Shown: positions 59,620-64,000 of the stretch, one piece after another
Layout: each line of letters opens with the position of its first letter
Position numbering within the stretch: position 1 is the first letter of the stretch
From: Rotaria sp. Silwood1
Taxonomy: Eukaryota > Rotifera > Eurotatoria > Philodinida > Philodinidae
Assembly: GCA_905250075.1 (NCBI GenBank)
Contig: CAJNOP010000235.1
Span: 62,001-126,000, forward strand
Direction of reading: 5' to 3'
Length of the DNA stretch: 64,000 bases
Made by a program: the position numbers and the translations under genes
The notes under the pieces: model-generated
What the model was told of the DNA's origin: nothing
The model's database searches: none
Seen by the model: the letters and a program-made list of their open reading frames with translations, nothing else

Positions 59620-60165
59620 GTTACTTAAACATTATCTACTTTAACAGTGATTTCATCAATGACAATAATTTTAGTCTTTTTCCATATGTAGCTCTCGCTA
59701 AACATACCAGTTGTTTTTGACCAACACTCAAATTAGATCCACTTTCACTTACTTATGAATGAAGACCATTGAACATCATATATGTTACTAAGTTTTTCAA
59801 ATTGTATGTATCTCACCAAAACATAAAACTAATCAATTACTGACAGACTTGTTCAAGTGCAGTGCATTCCATATCTCAGGATCTGAATGAAGACCAAACT
59901 TACCATCCAATATTGGCTATATAACAATATTATCAATGATAATGTGATCGTGAACAAACTTAAACATTCGAAAAAGAGTCTGAATCAATGAAATTTTATC
60001 AGCACTTGTTCTTCCAACAATACACATTTTGTCACCAAGATAAAATTATTAATAAAATATGATACTTTAGAATGCGACTAAGGAATATTTTCAAAAACAA
60101 TATGACCTTGTGATGGTTGATATTTGGCTGGTGGTTGAGTAGATAGTTCTGAATCAAGTGAACAA
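59620..60165 (-). pseudogene. Remnant of an ABC transporter class C nucleotide-binding domain
   Basis: Minus-strand pieces in the correct order are: YQPSQGHIVFENI (start of NBD2 in MRP/ABCC proteins); MCIVGRTSADKISLIQTLFR, a decayed Walker A (normally GRTGAGKSS); DPEIWNAL; SGSNLSVGQKQLVCLARA with the ABC signature region; and KTKIIVIDE, Walker B. Stops and frame changes separate the pieces. Membrane domains and the other NBD are absent. Confidence 0.7.
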
Positions 60166-63100
60166 AATATTCAAGTACTTATTCAACTGACATCATTTGA
60201 GTTTCAACTTCGATTGATTGTTTAGAGAATAAACAGAATTTTATAGACGAAAACAAACTGTACATTTTATTTTTGAAGATCTAACTTGATGTTTTATGGA
60301 GAGTACAATAATCAAGACAGTAAATATTAAACATATTTGATCGAAATGTATTACTGATCATCTCTATTTAATATTGCAATCAAATAATTGATATTATGTA
60401 TTATTATCAAAATGATAATGAAATTCTTTAAAACAAATATATTCACCATGATTAGATTGAACAACTTTGAGTTCATAAATAGTTTATGTTACTTGTAAAT
60501 AGATAGGTAGACGTCAGCATCAGTCTGTTATTAGTGATACTAATTAATTTCTTAAACATTCCTTCACTACTCTCGAACAAAACTAAATACAAGATGTTTA
60601 GATATATATTTGAAAAGAGTACAAGATTTCTGATCGTAATCATGAGCAAACATTTAGTCTAGATACTTTTGCCTACTCACTAGTAGTATGATGATCAGAT
60701 TTGCATATTTTATGCCATGAAGATGTACTTCATAATCAATGAATTAAACTACATAGTTAGTTTCAACGGTGAGTTTTGAAATTTCATTGATGTTTCTTAC
60801 TTTTTCATTCAGAATGTAACTGAAACCTTTTTTTGTGAATTAGAACGACTATTTCAAAATTTTGAAAATAATACAGATGAAACGATGTTTCCGGTAAAAA
60901 AAAATCGGTGGTAAAATTAGAGCTCAACGTTGAGCTAGTCCATTTGTTCAACAAATTACTAATAAAAGTCAATAGACAGAATTATCTCAAAATGCATTTA
61001 AAAGTTGAAGTGAACCATTTTACTAAACGCAAAATTAAGTTAAGTTTTATTACTTGACACTTGATATTAAGTTGAAGTAATTAGACTAGATAAATATCTT
61101 TTGATTTTCGGTTTTTCTTTATTCGAATACAATCTCAGCATAGTGTTGCCAGAAGCTATTTAAGAGAGAACTCCTGCTTACTCCCTGATAAATTCTGATA
61201 AAAATATACTTTGTCCTTATAATCATTGAGAAGATTCTCTTTGTAGAAAGTTTTATTGATGATTGAATCAAAGATCTACGAAAAGAATGTTTTAGCATAT
61301 ACAAAATTTCTGTCGCACTCGATACGCCCAAATTACTACTATGAGAATATAGCCAAGCAGTCAAAAAAATAGGTAATTCTTGTTAAAAGAGTAGCGTGTA
61401 GTGTATCGACTGTCAAAGCCAAAAACTTGATCTACGTACTATAGAAGAAAATTGTTTGAATACGATAAAATATGTGAAAATTGATATACCAACAAGAAAC
61501 GGCTATCAATTAGCATGTTAGAGTCATGGTCTTTACTTTACTAGATAGAGCACGAAAACTTGTCTAAATGGTAAAACGATAACGAAATTTCGATCTTTAG
61601 CTTCCGAAAAAGAAGCTCCAACTTTTGTTCAAGTTTTTTTATATGCCACTAATTGATTATCGTTCTTAATTAAAGAACTTTACCACTTATCTACTTCTGT
61701 TTTCAATCAAGTCCTCTTTTCGACATTAGTCACCTAATCTATAGTAAAATTAGATCGATTTTAGTGGATTGTAGTGAATTTCTGGTCACGTGAATGCCAT
61801 TGATTCAAATTATTTATGTGTTTTTACGTATAAAAAAAGTTCTGAGATGAATTCATTTCTTTTTTCACATTGAAGATAAGTAAAGAAAGTGATAAGACGT
61901 TGTCAGTTGAATGTAAGCGAAACACTCCATTTTCTATTCCTTTCCACAGAATACGATTCTTCTATTTCAAAAGACGGCCGAAAAATAAAAGATAAGTTAT
62001 AATATTTGAGTAATAAGCATAACCCCTTTTCTTTTGTATTGTAACCTTTCTTCGCTTTCATTATACAATAGATACAATACAAAGATGGCTAATCTATCAT
62101 TTTAGAGGCACTTTTTAACAACTCCAGCAAGTGCGTTATTTCATGACTCATTCCTTGATTTCTTTTCTCCATTAGTGATATGCTGAGCAGAACGATCGGT
62201 TGCTAGACGATCATTCGTGAGATTTCTATACATACGAATGGCGTGCGGTACTGAACAACACAGATGTTTCAAAATGTTCTATGTTAGCAAAAATTCATAA
62301 ATGCAAATTTTTAGACTGAGAATCTTTTGCTTTATGAAGATATAATTTTTTTTTAAAGTTAAAAGAAGTTTGAAATTTTCGAAAAAATATCACTTTGCAT
62401 ATCCTCACCCGTGATAAAATAGCATCGTCAAAAAGTGTTTTAGCTTGTAACTTTCAGGGTTAAAATGATCTAGCAACACTCTAAAACAATGTCCATCTAG
62501 GGCTATAGTAACCATTTCCACAGGGCAAAATCGTCGACATTTTAATGATCCTTCAATCGCGTTCTCGGCGTGTTTTATAACTAAACAACAGTCTCGATAG
62601 TGTTTCTTCTTTGCACTGTGTCACAAAAATTTCGAAAGTGTCTGATTGTCGTTAGTCAGTCGATGAAAAAATTGAAAAAACTCAATCATCACAATAATAT
62701 TTATGTTCAGGCCTTCATCTTCAAGAGAATTCGGAAAACTTTGCAAAAATTCTATCATTTGCCACATCACAGTCCGATACGTAGACGAAGAGTGAGTGAG
62801 TGTATTTTATCATTTTTTTTCAGAAAACTTTGAACTATCTTTCCCATCTTTTTTATGCTTGTTTTTTTCGGTTCCCAACCCTAATTATAATTGCTTTAAG
62901 GATTGCACCCTTTCTTAACAGCTACTCATAGGATTTATTTCCTTCGTAAACCCTGAAAATGGATCAAGACAGTGCAGTACATCGTAAACCTGTCTTACGA
63001 TTATAAGAATAATAAATCCCGTTCTAAACTCTCGCGAAAAGTTTATGATAAAGCTGATGGCCATACAAAATAGTTGATGCAAGGGTTTATTTGTGGTACG

Positions 63101-63646
63101 CTGTACTCTCATCAACCTTTTTTGTCCGTAGGTTTCTACAGCTAGGCAGAGAAAGATTAATTTTAGGTGAAAACTTTCGGTTTTCTAATTTGTAATTTTT
63201 CACATGTTTTCGTCCTTTAAGGCATAATCATTTTTGATTTTCAAAAAATCAAAAACTATGTCAAAATGCTCAATTTTAGTAATACCGAATAAAATATCGC
63301 TCGAACAAAAGGGATACACTTTGATGAAAAAAATGTAGAATACAGAAAGTAGGCATCTGTCTTTTCGAGGTTTTGATACTCTGTGAATTCAGCAGATTCG
63401 CACACTCTATTCTCATGCTATTACTATAATCGATCAGTTGATGAGAAATTTGTCTAATTTACTCAATAATCCGTATTACAATATGTGTGCTCTCTCTAAA
63501 TTTGTCTCTTGCGCGAGATTAATCGATAATGCCACTCTGAGTTTTGAGTAATGCCAACGAAGGTTTATCACAAGTTGATGTCAATATTGACTTTATTTAA
63601 CTTTCCTTCCCTCTTATTCTTCTTCTCGTTGTAGGTGTAATTCCTC
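60166..63646. other. Intergenic stretch, nothing recognised
   Basis: Only short frames (for example 61119-61364 minus, 62600-62833 plus) without known motifs. A polypyrimidine tract ending TTGTAG (63615-63633), just before the beta-galactosidase ATG, could be a splice acceptor of a leader intron. Confidence 0.45.
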
Positions 63647-64000
63647 ATGCAAAGTACTTCAATTTCAATTATAAAATCACTGTATTATGCACTGATTTTA
63701 TTGATGAGTGTTGTAATATTTTCTGGTATTGTTCAATGTTCTGATTCTACACGAGTTTTAGCTTCATACTTACCCTATTTACAGTTTCGTGATCGTCCTT
63801 ATAATGTTAGTGGTAGTATGCGGTCACTTCATTTAAATAATGTTCCTATATTAGTTCAATCTGGATCTATTCATTATGCGAGAATTCATCCTGATGATTG
63901 GCTTCCAATGATTCAACTAGTAAAACAAACTGGAATTAATTGTATTAGTTTATATATATTTTGGTCTTATCATGAAGTCGAACCTGGTGTATATGATTGG
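63647..64000 (+). CDS. Glycoside hydrolase family 35 beta-galactosidase (partial, N-terminal)
   Basis: The frame begins at the ATG at 63647 and runs off the window after 118 codons. Residues about 10-32 form a hydrophobic signal peptide. Conserved GH35 start motifs follow: SGSIHYARIHPDDWLPMIQL, then TGINCISLYIFWSYHEVEPG and VYDW, the entry strand and loop of the TIM barrel. The catalytic glutamates of GH35 lie further downstream and are not in the window. The product should remove terminal beta-galactose outside the cell or in lysosomes. The wording of the IFWSYHEVEPG block resembles plant and microbial enzymes as much as animal ones, so horizontal origin is possible but not shown. Confidence 0.88.
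   Translation, partial: MQSTSISIIKSLYYALILLMSVVIFSGIVQCSDSTRVLASYLPYLQFRDRPYNVSGSMRSLHLNNVPILVQSGSIHYARIHPDDWLPMIQLVKQTGINCISLYIFWSYHEVEPGVYDW

Overview
The window looks like a piece of a bdelloid rotifer genome (Rotaria/Adineta type). The evidence is: AT-rich sequence with short GT-AG introns of 50-61 bp; gene families that are expanded in bdelloids (F-box proteins with degenerate leucine-rich repeats, arginine ADP-ribosyltransferases fused to TPRs, a MULE-transposase-domain gene, a family of cysteine-rich two-membrane-segment proteins); and many copies of TGTGGG, the hexamer reported as the bdelloid telomere repeat. All assignments come from reading translations and motifs; no database search was possible. 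Two 100-base N gaps are present (24851-24950, 53605-53704).

Layout. 1-5.5 kb: no recognisable gene, but a 553-bp GC-rich hAT-type non-autonomous element with perfect ends. 5.6-10.4 kb: three tandem modules of a cysteine-rich membrane protein that splice in frame into one predicted 1286-residue protein. 11.5-13.7 kb: a decayed array of about thirty 42-bp (14-codon) units bracketed by two telomere-like hairpins. 14.4-18.8 kb: broken ART-TPR gene. 19.2-22.0 kb: a hAT-like element with a second hAT-like element nested in it, then a long foldback. 22.8-27 kb: one intact F-box gene with a transposase remnant and two F-box remnants. 27.4-29.3 kb: intact PhoD-like phosphatase on the minus strand. 33.3-40.5 kb: five-exon MFS transporter on the minus strand with introns swollen by foldback elements. 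46.5-47.8 kb: secreted class V aminotransferase-like gene. 50.2-52.4 kb: second broken ART-TPR gene. 53-57.4 kb: a repeat-rich zone with a minisatellite, clustered telomere-like hairpins, MITEs, an AATCGATT array and two tandem hammerhead ribozyme motifs. 57.5-58.7 kb: four-exon MULE-domain gene. 59.6-60.2 kb: remnant of an ABCC transporter. 63.6-64 kb: start of a GH35 beta-galactosidase that runs off the window.

The genes do not form an operon or an obvious pathway. The strongest unusual signals are (1) about fourteen dispersed hairpins with a G-rich TGTGGG-like arm, a short A/G-rich spacer and a C-rich arm, all in the telomere-to-telomere (G-first) orientation; (2) a 165-bp tandem dimer carrying type I hammerhead ribozyme cores, as in retrozymes or Penelope-like elements; (3) a TTAA-flanked piggyBac-type MITE with one of the telomere-like hairpins at its centre; and (4) the phase-1 modular three-repeat membrane protein.
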